Source of the DNA: Nitrospirota bacterium
GTDB taxonomy: Bacteria > Nitrospirota > Nitrospiria > Nitrospirales > Nitrospiraceae
Reading direction: 5' to 3'
Length of the DNA: 64,000 nucleotides
Assembly: GCA_002737345.1 (NCBI GenBank)
Contig: NSIK01000024.1
Location: 62,001-126,000 of the forward strand
Part shown: piece by piece, positions 20,466 to 29,923 of the stretch
Position numbering within the stretch: the stretch's first letter is position 1
Layout of the letters: every line of letters starts with the position of its first letter
Notes under the pieces: generated by a model
Told to the model about the DNA's origin: nothing
Database searches by the model: none
The model's input: only the letters and a program-made list of their open reading frames with translations
Translations under genes and position numbers: made by a program

Positions 20466-21389
20466 TTAGCTCATCCGCTCGCGGAAATAATCGACGGTCA
20501 GCTTAAGTCCTTCACTCAGCTCGGTTCTGGGCTCCCAAGACAATTCTTGACGGATCTTACTGGGATCGATCACGCTCCGCGCCTGCTCGCCCTTCTTGGC
20601 CGGCCCATGAATTTCCTTGCTGGTTGCATTCGTGTGCGTGATGAGCAGCCTCATCAAGTCGTTGATCGAGGTTTCTTGCCCCGTCCCAACATTGTAGGTG
20701 CCTTGCGTGTCCTGACCCATCACCGCAAGATTGGCCTCTACGACATCCTCGACATAGACGAAGTCTCTGGTTTGGCGCCCATTGCCGTGAATGATCGCTT
20801 GCTCGTTATTCAGCAGCTTCTGAATGAAGATCGCGATGACGCCGGCCTCTCCATCAGGATCCTGACGCGGCCCATATACATTGGCATAGCGCAGATTCAC
20901 CACCTGAAGCCCGCTCACTCGTTGGTAGTAGGAGAGATATTCCTCCCCGCATAGTTTGCTAATGCCGTAGGGAGACAGAGGCCGCGTGGGGTGAGATTCA
21001 GGGGCAGGATAGACCTCCTGCTCTCCGTAGATCGCTCCGCCGGAAGACGAAAATACCACCTTCCGCACTCCGTGTCTGACGGCCTGTCGCAACACATTCA
21101 ACATCCCCAACACATTGACCTGGGCATCGAAGACCGGATCTTCCACCGATTTACGGACATCCATCTGCGCGGCAAGGTGTATGACGACATTGGGCCTTTC
21201 GTTGCGAAACACGCTTTCCAGCCGCCAACTCTGAATGTCCATCTTGCAGAAGCGAGCAGCGCGATTGAGGTTTCCCCGCTTTCCCGTGGACAGATTATCC
21301 ACGATCACAACCTCATGCCCTTCCTGAAGCAAGCGATCGACCACATGCGAGCCGATAAACCCGGCCCCGCCCGTCACCAGTACCTTCAT
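20466..21389 (-). CDS. NAD-dependent nucleotide-sugar epimerase (UDP-glucose 4-epimerase-like SDR)
   Basis: MKVLVTGGAGFIGSHVVDRLLQEGHEVVIVDNLSTGKRGNL...YGISKLCGEEYLSYYQRVSGLQVVNLRYANVYGPRQDPDGEAGVIAIF. Confidence 0.85.
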   Translation of the reverse strand: MKVLVTGGAGFIGSHVVDRLLQEGHEVVIVDNLSTGKRGNLNRAARFCKMDIQSWRLESVFRNERPNVVIHLAAQMDVRKSVEDPVFDAQVNVLGMLNVLRQAVRHGVRKVVFSSSGGAIYGEQEVYPAPESHPTRPLSPYGISKLCGEEYLSYYQRVSGLQVVNLRYANVYGPRQDPDGEAGVIAIFIQKLLNNEQAIIHGNGRQTRDFVYVEDVVEANLAVMGQDTQGTYNVGTGQETSINDLMRLLITHTNATSKEIHGPAKKGEQARSVIDPSKIRQELSWEPRTELSEGLKLTVDYFRERMS

Positions 21390-21446
21390 GCCTGCCTCCA
21401 TCGCCAATGCATCATCATCACCATCATCGCTCCGCTCCAGACCCAG

Positions 21447-22205
21447 TCATGCTGTCATCGCACGCGTAAAACCGACCAGGATCTCACGATTGCCTTTTCG
21501 CCCGATCACCGGAGAATCGAGCACACCTTTCAACTGAAGCCCCAACTGCGTCGCACAGGCAATGACCTTTTCCGTCACCGCTTCGCGCTGCGCATCGTCC
21601 CGGACGATTCCCCCTCGCCCCACCTGCCCCTTACCGACTTCAAACTGGGGCTTCACGAGGGCCACAACCGTTGCAGAACGATTGAGGAGACCAACAACGG
21701 CAGGCAAAACCAGGGTCAGGGAAATAAAGGAGACGTCGATCACGGCCAAGTCGATCGGCTCAGGAACCGTTGTACGGTCAACATACCGAATATTCGTCCG
21801 TTCGAGCAAGACAACACGCGAATCCTGCCGCAACTTCCACTCGAACTGCCCGTACCCCACATCGACAGCGTAGATCTTGGTCGCGCCCCGCTGCAACAAA
21901 CAGTCGGTGAATCCGCCGGTTGAGCAGCCGACATCCAAACCGATCGTCCCGCTGGGATCAATCTGAAAAGCATCCAGCCCCGCCGCTAATTTGTCGCCTG
22001 ATCGGCTAACGAACAAGGCAGGCTGCACGACTTCGATCCGCGCATCCAGCGACACCAGCTTCGCCGGCTTGTCTACCATCATCCCATCCACCGAGACTCC
22101 GCCAGCCAACACCGCTCTGGCCGCAGCTTCACGACTAGACACCAGGCCCTGCTGCAGCAGCACACGGTCCAACCGTTCTTTGCGAATACGATGGGTGGAC
22201 GACAT
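21447..22205 (-). CDS. tlyA: TlyA-family S4/FtsJ RNA methyltransferase
   Basis: RLDRVLLQQGLVSSREAAARAVLAGGVSVDG...TIGLDVGCSTGGFTDCLLQRGATKIYAVDVGYGQFEWKLRQDSRVVLLERTNIRYVD. Confidence 0.9.
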   Translation of the reverse strand: MSSTHRIRKERLDRVLLQQGLVSSREAAARAVLAGGVSVDGMMVDKPAKLVSLDARIEVVQPALFVSRSGDKLAAGLDAFQIDPSGTIGLDVGCSTGGFTDCLLQRGATKIYAVDVGYGQFEWKLRQDSRVVLLERTNIRYVDRTTVPEPIDLAVIDVSFISLTLVLPAVVGLLNRSATVVALVKPQFEVGKGQVGRGGIVRDDAQREAVTEKVIACATQLGLQLKGVLDSPVIGRKGNREILVGFTRAMTA

Positions 22206-22265
22206 AGGGGCTAGGGAAGCACTGCTGGAAAGTAGAGGCGAGCCGAGAGGCTCTTTTCAGAAAAC

Positions 22266-22514
22266 CTAGGAGGATGGCTCATCGGACTCGTCGCCTGAGG
22301 AAAAGGCATGGATACGCTTCTTACCGTTCTTATCTTGCACCAGCACTTCGACTTTATGTTCGGCTTCTTCGAGAATCTTGAGGCAATTCTTCGAGAGGCG
22401 GATGCCCTCCTCAAAGATCCTGAGCGATTCGTCCAGCGGAAGATCGCTTTTCTCTAACTCACCAACAATCGCTTCCAGCCGCGCCATGGCTTGCTCAAAT
22501 TTCACCGTTGCCAC
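22266..22514 (-). CDS. xseB: Exodeoxyribonuclease VII small subunit
   Basis: VKFEQAMARLEAIVGELEKSDLPLDESLRIFEEGIRLSKNCLKILEEAEHKVEVL. Confidence 0.9.
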   Translation of the reverse strand: MATVKFEQAMARLEAIVGELEKSDLPLDESLRIFEEGIRLSKNCLKILEEAEHKVEVLVQDKNGKKRIHAFSSGDESDEPSS

Positions 22515-22571
22515 AATATGCCTCGTAATCTATAGGTGTGGAGAACCATTATACGCGCCCCCCACTCGATT

Positions 22572-23957
22572 TCAAACAGGGGAATCATCCACGATCCGCG
22601 TAACCCTGCAATACAAAATCCCGCTGGCCAATTGCGCCTCCAACTCCTGCCCCACCTCCACGTCGCTCGCTCGATGGAGGACCTGACCGGCCGGAACCGT
22701 CTGGAGGATACTGTAGCCCCGACCAAGCACCGCCAGGGGACTCAGGGTACTGAGCTGCGCTAATATCGCGTGAACCCTGTGACGATACTGCGCCAAGATC
22801 GTTCCCATCTGCCCTTCGAGACGCTTTGAAAATTGCGGCACCGTCGCCAACCCCTGTTTGATCGCGAGAATGGGATTGAGGCCGGAGAGATCCCGCTGCG
22901 CCTCGTGAACCCGTTCGCGCCCAGACGTGAGCGCATGTTGAAGCAACGATCGCAACCGATCCACCATGTCATCAGTTCGTTGCGCCGCATCCTGGAGACG
23001 AAACCGCACATCCGTCACCCCGCGAATACCGGCATCCAGCCTCTGCCGCTCGAAGGCGCAATGCCGGAGCATCATCTGTCCCGTACGGAGGGTCAGCTCC
23101 CGCAACCGTTCCACGATCTCAGCCAACACCGGGACGACCGCCTCGGCTGCGGCCGACGGAGTCGGCGCCCGAAAATCTGCAGCAAAGTCGGCCAGCGTCA
23201 CATCGACTTCATGCCCAACCGCTGACACCACCGGCACATGGGAGGCGGCAATGGCACGCACCACGACCTCCTCGTTGAAACTCCAGAGATCTTCCAGCGA
23301 TCCGCCGCCCCGCCCGACGATGATGACATCTACGGAGCCCCAGTCGTTCAAAGCCTCCAGCGCCTCGGCAATTTGCCGCCCGGCGCTCTCCCCCTGGACC
23401 TGCACCGGAGCGATCAGGATATGCAGCGTCGGCCAACGGCGCTTGAGCACGGCCAGGATATCCCGAATGGCGGCGCCCGTCGGCGAAGTCACTACGCCCA
23501 CCGTTTTGGGAAATGCCGGAAGTGGCTTTTTTCTCTGCTGATCGAACACTCCCTCTGCAGCCAATCGCTCCTTCAACTGTTCGAAAGCCAGCTGCAGCGC
23601 ACCAACGCCTTTCGGTTCCACCGTATCGATCACAATCTGATATTCACCGCGCAGCTCGTAGACTGTGAGCCGGCCCCGCGCGATCACCTGCATCCCCTCT
23701 TGCAAGGCAAAGCGCAGCTTCAGCGCGCTGGACCGGAACAGCACTGCGCGAATCTGGCTCGTTTTGTCCTTGAGGGTGCAGTAGACGTGGCCAGACCCTG
23801 GCGCGCGAATATTGGACAGCTCGCCTTCCAGCCAGACGTCGGAGAATTGTTCTTCGATAGAAGTGCGGAGCAGCCCCGTCAACTCCGAAACCGTGAAGAC
23901 CTGTTTCGGGGGTACGGGCTGCGAGAAGAGATCAGGGAAATCGGGAGGGCTCGTGAT
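22572..23957 (-). CDS. xseA: Exodeoxyribonuclease VII large subunit; start codon unclear (see findings)
   Basis: FTVSELTGLLRTSIEEQFSDVWLEGELSNIRAPGSGHVYCTLKDKTSQIRAVLFRS; ORF continues in frame upstream of TTG 23882 to the TAA of ymdB. Confidence 0.85.
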   Translation of the reverse strand: MTSPPDFPDLFSQPVPPKQVFTVSELTGLLRTSIEEQFSDVWLEGELSNIRAPGSGHVYCTLKDKTSQIRAVLFRSSALKLRFALQEGMQVIARGRLTVYELRGEYQIVIDTVEPKGVGALQLAFEQLKERLAAEGVFDQQRKKPLPAFPKTVGVVTSPTGAAIRDILAVLKRRWPTLHILIAPVQVQGESAGRQIAEALEALNDWGSVDVIIVGRGGGSLEDLWSFNEEVVVRAIAASHVPVVSAVGHEVDVTLADFAADFRAPTPSAAAEAVVPVLAEIVERLRELTLRTGQMMLRHCAFERQRLDAGIRGVTDVRFRLQDAAQRTDDMVDRLRSLLQHALTSGRERVHEAQRDLSGLNPILAIKQGLATVPQFSKRLEGQMGTILAQYRHRVHAILAQLSTLSPLAVLGRGYSILQTVPAGQVLHRASDVEVGQELEAQLASGILYCRVTRIVDDSPV

Positions 23958-23966
23958 GAGACTCCT

Positions 23967-24746
23967 TTAATCAATGATGCGAATACGTTCGATCGACAGC
24001 GCCTTCCCAAGGCGCGCGTCCAGCTCAATCAGGACTGCGCAGAACACGACTGGCCCGGAGGCCACTTCAAAGCGCCGGGGCATCCCGGTCAAAAACTTTT
24101 CGATCGCCAGTTCTTTCTTCACCCCGATCACGGAATGAAGCGGTCCGGTCATCCCGATATCCGTAATGTAGGCGGTCCCTTTCGGGAAAATCTGGTCATC
24201 GGCCGTTTGCACATGCGTATGGGTCCCGACCACGGCGACGACCTCTCCGTCCAGATAATGCCCCATCGCCATTTTTTCCGACGTCGCTTCCGCATGCATA
24301 TCGACAATTACGGCAGCCGTCCGCTTTTTCAACGCAGCCAACTCTTTTTTAGCTGCCTGAAAAGGACAGTCCAACGTCGGCATATAGGCCCTCCCCATCA
24401 ACTGGAGCACGCCCAACTGCTCCCCGCCGGCCGACTCGACTACCACACTGCCAGATCCCGGCGCACCGCTCGGATAATTAGCAGGGCGAAGCAGGCGCGG
24501 CTCCCGTGGAAAATAATCGAGGATTTCCTTCTTGTCCCAGGCATGATTCCCGGTCGTAATGACCGCGAGCCCCATGTCGAACAATTCTTCCGCCAACTCC
24601 GGCGTAATGCCAAACCCGGCGGCCGCATTTTCTGCGTTGCCGATCACGATGTCGACCTGCCGCTGCGCCACCAACCTGGGCACAGCCCGGGCCACCGCAC
24701 GGCGCCCAGGCTCTCCAAAAATATCGCCAATGAAGAGAACCTTCAC
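23967..24746 (-). CDS. ymdB: YmdB-like metallophosphoesterase (TIGR00282 family), GTG start
   Basis: VKVLFIGDIFGEPGRRAVARAVPRLVAQRQVDIVIGNAENAAAGFGITPELAEELFDMGLAVITTGNHAWDKKE; overlaps the end of rny. Confidence 0.9.
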   Translation of the reverse strand: MKVLFIGDIFGEPGRRAVARAVPRLVAQRQVDIVIGNAENAAAGFGITPELAEELFDMGLAVITTGNHAWDKKEILDYFPREPRLLRPANYPSGAPGSGSVVVESAGGEQLGVLQLMGRAYMPTLDCPFQAAKKELAALKKRTAAVIVDMHAEATSEKMAMGHYLDGEVVAVVGTHTHVQTADDQIFPKGTAYITDIGMTGPLHSVIGVKKELAIEKFLTGMPRRFEVASGPVVFCAVLIELDARLGKALSIERIRIID

Positions 24747-26320
24747 TTCGCATACTCCACATACCGGCTCTCGCGAATGACGGTCACTCTGATCGTCCCA
24801 GGATAGGTCAATTCCTGCTCGATCTTTTTGGCCAGATCGCGGGACAGCTGGAAGGACTCGGTATCCGTAATGTCTTCCGACCGGACAATAACGCGAATCT
24901 CCCGGCCTGCTTGAATTGCATAGGCTTTCTGCACTCCTTTGAGCCCCGTGGCTAGCGACTCCAGCTTCTCCAGCCGCTTGACGTAAGACTCCAAGGCTTC
25001 CCGTCTCGCCCCCGGTCTGGCCGCGGATAAGGCTTCCGCCGCAGCCACCAGAACGGACTCGGGGCAAATCGGCTCCACCTGCTCGTGGTGGCCTGCGATG
25101 GCATTGATGATTTTTTCGCTCTCGCCGTACTTCTTGGCGATCTCGGCTCCCAACATGGCATGGGGGCCTTCTTCTTCGTGACTGACAGCTTTCCCGATGT
25201 CGTGCAGCAAGGCGCCCCGTCTTGCCAACTTCACATCAAGCCCCAGCTCCGAGGCCATAATGCCACAGATATAGGCCGCTTCGCGCGCATGGTAGAGATT
25301 GTTCTGTCCGTAACTGGTCCGGTACTTCAGCCGGCCGAGCACCTTGATCAATTCCGGATGGAAGTCCGAAAGCCCCAACTCGAAAATAATCTTCTCGGCT
25401 TCTTCATACATGAGCTTGTCGATATCGACCTTGACCTTCTCGACGATCTCCTCGATTCGCGTCGGATGGATACGCCCGTCATGCATCAACCGTTCGAGCG
25501 ACACCTTGGCGATCTCTCGGCGCAAGGGATCGAAGCCCGAGATCACGACGGCTTCCGGCGTTTCATCAATGATCAAATCGATTCCGGTTGCGGCCTCGAT
25601 CGCGCGGATATTGCGCCCTTCCCGTCCGATGATCCGCCCCTTCATCGCGTCGTTCGGAATCTGGACGACGGAAATCGTAGACTCGGCGACATAGTCGCGC
25701 ACCACCCGTTGAACCGAGGAGGTAATGATCTCGCGCGCTTCCCGCTCTGCATTTTCCCGTGCCTCTTCCAAGATCCGCTTGGCCAGCCCGATCGCTTCCA
25801 ACCGCGCCTGACTTTCCATTTCATGGATGAGCTGCTTCTTCGCCTCGTCGGAGGTCATCCCCGCGACGCGCTCCAGCGCCTCACAATGCTCCTTCTCCGC
25901 TCGCGTGCAGGCCGCTTCCTTGACCGTCAACTTCTCTTCCCGCTTCACCAGATCCAGGTCCCGTTTCTGAAGATCGCTATCCCGCTTGTCGATTACGCCG
26001 ACCCGTTTTTCAGTGGTCTCGTCGCGCAGCAACAAACGTTTTTCAACGATGGCGAGCTCGGCCATCTTAGCCTTCTGCTCCTTCTCAATCTCCGCCTTCG
26101 ACTGCAGCAGCAGATCTTTCCCTTCCAGCTTCGCTTCTTTGACAATATTGTCGGCTTCCCGCTGGGCATTCTGGACCGACTGGCGCGCCTGCTCCTCCTC
26201 TTGCGCCTTCTTCGCGGCGCCCGAGGAGCGGCGGATCAGTTCAAAAAGCCCGACTCCGAGCAATCCTCCAACGAGTCCTGTCAACACATACACAATAATT
26301 GAGGTAAACATTTGACTCAC
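24743..26320 (-). CDS. rny: Ribonuclease Y
   Basis: N-terminal TM plus coiled coil, KH (MKGRIIGREGRNIRAIEAATGIDLIIDETPEAVVISGFDPLRREIA) and HD (ALLHDIGKAVSHEEEGPHAMLGAEIAKKYGE) domains. Confidence 0.95.
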   Translation of the reverse strand: MSQMFTSIIVYVLTGLVGGLLGVGLFELIRRSSGAAKKAQEEEQARQSVQNAQREADNIVKEAKLEGKDLLLQSKAEIEKEQKAKMAELAIVEKRLLLRDETTEKRVGVIDKRDSDLQKRDLDLVKREEKLTVKEAACTRAEKEHCEALERVAGMTSDEAKKQLIHEMESQARLEAIGLAKRILEEARENAEREAREIITSSVQRVVRDYVAESTISVVQIPNDAMKGRIIGREGRNIRAIEAATGIDLIIDETPEAVVISGFDPLRREIAKVSLERLMHDGRIHPTRIEEIVEKVKVDIDKLMYEEAEKIIFELGLSDFHPELIKVLGRLKYRTSYGQNNLYHAREAAYICGIMASELGLDVKLARRGALLHDIGKAVSHEEEGPHAMLGAEIAKKYGESEKIINAIAGHHEQVEPICPESVLVAAAEALSAARPGARREALESYVKRLEKLESLATGLKGVQKAYAIQAGREIRVIVRSEDITDTESFQLSRDLAKKIEQELTYPGTIRVTVIRESRYVEYAK

Positions 26321-26505
26321 CCCCCTACAATCGCAAGACGAGAAACGTCCTGTTCCTCAGCCTCATCTTGATACAAGATTGGTCAACGGTCCTGTGCTAA
26401 TGAAGGGAGCGCAAGCGGAAGATAGGTATACCGAAGAGGATCGCCCAACACGCGGTCGACAGACTTACTCCGAGAACGGACTCCACGGGGATGAAGATCG
26501 TGCTG

Positions 26506-26736
26506 AATTGAGAGACCGAGTCCGTCCCATGCAGGACAAATCCCACGAAGTCCCTCTGCGCCGAATCCCTCTCACCCGCATGAGAGGATTGCGTGCGTGA
26601 ACCGGAAGCAACCGAAGACTGGTTCCGTGCACCGCACTGCCGAACGGCAGCAGACACTCCATGACTTTTCCCAGCATCTCCAAGAGGTTATACGTGAGGA
26701 GGACGAACCCTGGCGCACATGATCTCTGTCTCAATT
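26506..26736 (-). ncRNA. ssrS: Candidate 6S (SsrS)-like RNA between zapA and rny
   Basis: 580-bp gap without a convincing CDS; minus-strand long-range helices 26729-26736/26506-26513 (8 bp), 26701-26708/26520-26527 (8 bp, one G-U), 26693-26700/26541-26547 (7 bp + bulge), plus hairpin 26564-26590; position next to zapA as for ssrS in many bacteria. Confidence 0.4.
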
Positions 26737-26901
26737 TCATCAGCATGAAAAACCCACATCTCTTCCGCGGTGCCTGCATCATCTTCCCGGATTACTGAAC
26801 CGGTTCGAGCGTGACCTTATCGTATCTCTACCGTCGCATCCGCGACATCCCGATATCCACACCTCACGATAGCAAAGGGGTCTCCCCTTTGCAAGGCGAA
26901 T

Positions 26902-27198
26902 TTACCGGAACAGCGAAGTCGGCACCTGCTCCTCGATCGATTCCATGAGCGAGGTCATCCGCCGCTCGACATCCGCCTCGCCCTGGGCGCGCTTCCGTTC
27001 CACTTCGAACAACTGATGGGCCAGGTTGATCGCCGTCAGCACGGCAAGCTTCGACGGGGTCGTGGTGTTCATCCCCTCCGCAAGATGGCACATATGCCCA
27101 TCCACGAAGCTGGCGAGCCGCCGGATATAGGCCTCGTCCGCCTCGCCGCGGATCGCGAACCGTTGGCCATAGATCTCCACATCAATGGTCTTTGTCAA
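26902..27198 (-). CDS. zapA: Cell division protein ZapA, probable TTG start
   Basis: TKTIDVEIYGQRFAIRGEADEAYIRRLASFVDGHMCHLAEGMNTTTPSKLAVLTAINLAHQLFEVERK. Confidence 0.85.
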   Translation of the reverse strand: MTKTIDVEIYGQRFAIRGEADEAYIRRLASFVDGHMCHLAEGMNTTTPSKLAVLTAINLAHQLFEVERKRAQGEADVERRMTSLMESIEEQVPTSLFR

Positions 27199-27445
27199 TG
27201 GCCACCTCCTTGCGTTCTTCAAAGCACTCCAACAACTCCACGTCGCCGAGAACTTTTTCGATGCGAGATTTGATGTCGACGCGCTCTTGCTCCCAGCGCC
27301 GATTCGAATCATCTTTCTCCGCAAGTCGCTGTCGCACCACCGTCAAGTCTGCTTCAACTGCCGCGTTCCGCTTTTTGAGTTCTTGAACGAGCTTCACCAA
27401 GTCTTTAATGCGACTTTCGAGTGCGTCCAGCCGATCCAAAGCCAT
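27182..27445 (-). CDS. zapB: ZapB-like coiled-coil cell division protein
   Basis: Short coiled coil MALDRLDALESRIKDLVKLVQELKKRNAAVEADLTVVRQRLAEK overlapping zapA start. Confidence 0.65.
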   Translation of the reverse strand: MALDRLDALESRIKDLVKLVQELKKRNAAVEADLTVVRQRLAEKDDSNRRWEQERVDIKSRIEKVLGDVELLECFEERKEVAIDKDH

Positions 27446-27522
27446 GTCCTTGCTCTCCCTTTGGGCCCCTGCAGGCTGTGGCGCACTATAGAAACTTGAC
27501 TAGACCTTGTCAAGAAATGGCC

Positions 27523-29796
27523 TTAGAACGTCTTGCCCAGCCGCGCGTACTCGCGATAGCTCCGCAGTACGCGTTTCACATATTGCCGTGTCTCCTGATA
27601 GGGGATCAATTCGACAAACTCATCCTGGCTTCGTCCGCGATGCAATGTAACCCAATTCCCCACCACGATCGGCCCGGCATTGTAGGACGCGATGGTATAG
27701 GCGACATTCCCGGAAAACTGTTCGAGCAGCTGCTCCACATAATGGACGCCGATGCGAATATTGGTCTCCTGATCGAACAGGTCCTCCCGTCCGACGGCGG
27801 GAAGCCCGAGTCTCTGCGCGACATTATTGGCCGTGCCCGGCATCACCTGCATCAGGCCGATCGCTCCAACCCGCGACACCGCCCGCCAATCGTACTGGCT
27901 CTCCTCTCGAATGATCGCCGCCACCAGATAGGGATCGACGCCTTTCGCCCCCTGCCCCTTGATCGTCGGCAAGAGCCCCATCGGATAGGCGACAGGCCAG
28001 AGCGCCGGAGAAACGGACCCGCCGGTCCGCTCCAATTGATCGCGAAACTTAGCTCTCGCAAGCCGGAGGCCATGGTGATAGGCGCCCGCCTCGCTCAACA
28101 TCGTCGAGAGCACCATGAGGAGGCCCGGCTCCCGACTATAGCGGTCGATCAGCCCCGCCACCTCGCGCACCGCATCTGAATCCAGGCCCAGCGCCTTCAA
28201 TTCCAGCGCGCGCCGATAGGCCGCCTGCTGTTCGATCTCAGCTCTCGTCGTCACAGCCCCTGCCGCCGCACTGTTCACACCAGTCACCAGTTCGCCGTCG
28301 TTCACCGAAGCACTCGTCGAACTTGGCTCCGCCGCAACGGAGTCCGGCAGCGAAATCTGAGTACGTTCCCGCGCTAGCTGACAGTAATAGGTATAGATAA
28401 ATCGACGGCAGAGCTGCACGTAGACATCGTGCGCCTGCGGCTGTTGGTTCAGTTCGGCTGCGCGCGCCATCCAATAAAGCGCTTGCGGCTCGAACTCTCC
28501 GTCATGCTGTTCCACGAGCGCCCGCAACTGGTCGAAGGCCTCACGATAGCGCCCCATTCGGTAATAGCCCCAGCCCACGCGCCACTGCCCCTCGGCTCGC
28601 TGAGAGGCAGGCTCTCCCACCTTCGCCACCTGTCGATAGCGCGCAATAGCGTCCTCGAAGCGGCCCTGATCCTCCAGCCATAGGCCGGCGAAGAGCATGA
28701 TCTGCCCCTTTTGCTCCTGGGACAGCGACGACCCTGCCGCCGTATGAGCCAGTTCCAATAACTTGTCGCCCTGGCCCTGCCGAAGATAGACGCGGGCGAG
28801 CCAGACCGAGGCTTCGGAGGATTCTGTTGCGCCCTCTTTCGCCAAGGCGCGAAATGTCTCTCTGGCCTGATCGTATAGTTTGAGCCGAACCTGCGCGATG
28901 CCGAGCTTCAACTTCGCCTCAGCGCGCTGAGGCGAGGAGAGATCAGCCGCAAGAAACTTCCGGAGCTCCTCAATCGCCTCGGCATGGAAGGCTTGTCCAA
29001 GGTAGACTTGCGCCCTGGTAAGCCGCTCGGTCGGCTGCACGATCCAAGGCTCACCGCCAAGATTCGAGGCCAGCAACACTTCAGCCTCTTTGGCTTCAGA
29101 ACTAAAGGCAAACCGCACCCAAAGCTGCTTCAGCGTCTCACGGCCTTCCTGAATATGATTCTCTCGCAACTGGCAGGCACCCTGCCGAAGCAGCGCCAGG
29201 GGCGTCTCCACTTCCTTCTGGCTCAGAGCCATCGCCTTGGCAATCCAGGCTATCACCTCGCGGCAACTCAACGTCTGATACCAGGCTTCTCCGGCTCGAT
29301 AGGCTGCCTTGACCGCCAGCGGAGAGTTCGGCACAGCCTGAGGAATGGTCTCGAACATCTCGGCCGCTTGCTTGCCCTCTCCAAGCTTCAGCAAGGCCTC
29401 GCCGATCCACAGACGAACATAGTCATCCAAGAGCGGCACATCGTTCTGGGCCGCGCGGAGAAACTGCAGGGCCTCGGCAGGATCCCGCTCCAGGAGCAGT
29501 ACCCCGGACAGCAAGCCTGCGCGCGCAGCCCAAACCGTGGCAGGGAATTGTTCCCTCAGCCGTTGGAGCCGTTCCAGCTTGAGCGATAGGACTTGTTCTT
29601 TGTTGAGCGACTTGCCAAGCCGTTCCTTCGGCAGGGCGGCTGCTTGAAAGCAGGCTTCCACCGTCTCACAGGTATCGGGAGGACTTGGCAAGGAAGGGGA
29701 AGAGATATCGGCGGATACAGGCCAGGAAAACAGCAGAGCCCAACAGAAGCCCAAAGCCGTCACGGAGCGCAGCTTTCGGACCATTCGTTGATTCAT
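27523..29796 (-). CDS. Soluble lytic transglycosylase (Slt70-like, TPR + SLT domain)
   Basis: TPR-rich N-terminus; PYLVAAIIREESQYDWRAVSRVGAIGLMQVMPGTANNVAQRLG...YTIASYNAGPIVVGNW...YQETRQYVKRVLRSY. Confidence 0.9.
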   Translation of the reverse strand: MNQRMVRKLRSVTALGFCWALLFSWPVSADISSPSLPSPPDTCETVEACFQAAALPKERLGKSLNKEQVLSLKLERLQRLREQFPATVWAARAGLLSGVLLLERDPAEALQFLRAAQNDVPLLDDYVRLWIGEALLKLGEGKQAAEMFETIPQAVPNSPLAVKAAYRAGEAWYQTLSCREVIAWIAKAMALSQKEVETPLALLRQGACQLRENHIQEGRETLKQLWVRFAFSSEAKEAEVLLASNLGGEPWIVQPTERLTRAQVYLGQAFHAEAIEELRKFLAADLSSPQRAEAKLKLGIAQVRLKLYDQARETFRALAKEGATESSEASVWLARVYLRQGQGDKLLELAHTAAGSSLSQEQKGQIMLFAGLWLEDQGRFEDAIARYRQVAKVGEPASQRAEGQWRVGWGYYRMGRYREAFDQLRALVEQHDGEFEPQALYWMARAAELNQQPQAHDVYVQLCRRFIYTYYCQLARERTQISLPDSVAAEPSSTSASVNDGELVTGVNSAAAGAVTTRAEIEQQAAYRRALELKALGLDSDAVREVAGLIDRYSREPGLLMVLSTMLSEAGAYHHGLRLARAKFRDQLERTGGSVSPALWPVAYPMGLLPTIKGQGAKGVDPYLVAAIIREESQYDWRAVSRVGAIGLMQVMPGTANNVAQRLGLPAVGREDLFDQETNIRIGVHYVEQLLEQFSGNVAYTIASYNAGPIVVGNWVTLHRGRSQDEFVELIPYQETRQYVKRVLRSYREYARLGKTF

Positions 29797-29923
29797 ACGA
29801 TCATGCACCAGTCATCGTTCTGACCACTGTGACTACTTATAGCAGTGTCCCTGCTCTCTTGCCAGCAAAGCCGCGTAAATCGTATACCTTGTTCCACTTT
29901 TTCGCCCTGTGGTAGGCTGCACC

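Noticed and set aside
20991-21923. 310-aa ORF on the + strand
   Set aside because: Antisense to the epimerase and tlyA genes; no recognisable motif.
23238-24806. 522-aa ORF on the + strand
   Set aside because: Antisense to xseA and ymdB, which have clear family motifs; low-complexity His/Arg/Pro-rich translation typical of a shadow ORF in GC-rich DNA.
25085-26302. 405-aa ORF on the + strand
   Set aside because: Entirely antisense to rny; no domain pattern.
26397-26657. 86-aa ORF (and 26465..26782, 105 aa) on the minus strand in the zapA-rny gap
   Set aside because: No domain-like sequence; the region is better explained by RNA secondary structure.
27421-28179. 252-aa ORF on the + strand
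   Set aside because: Antisense to the Slt-like transglycosylase.
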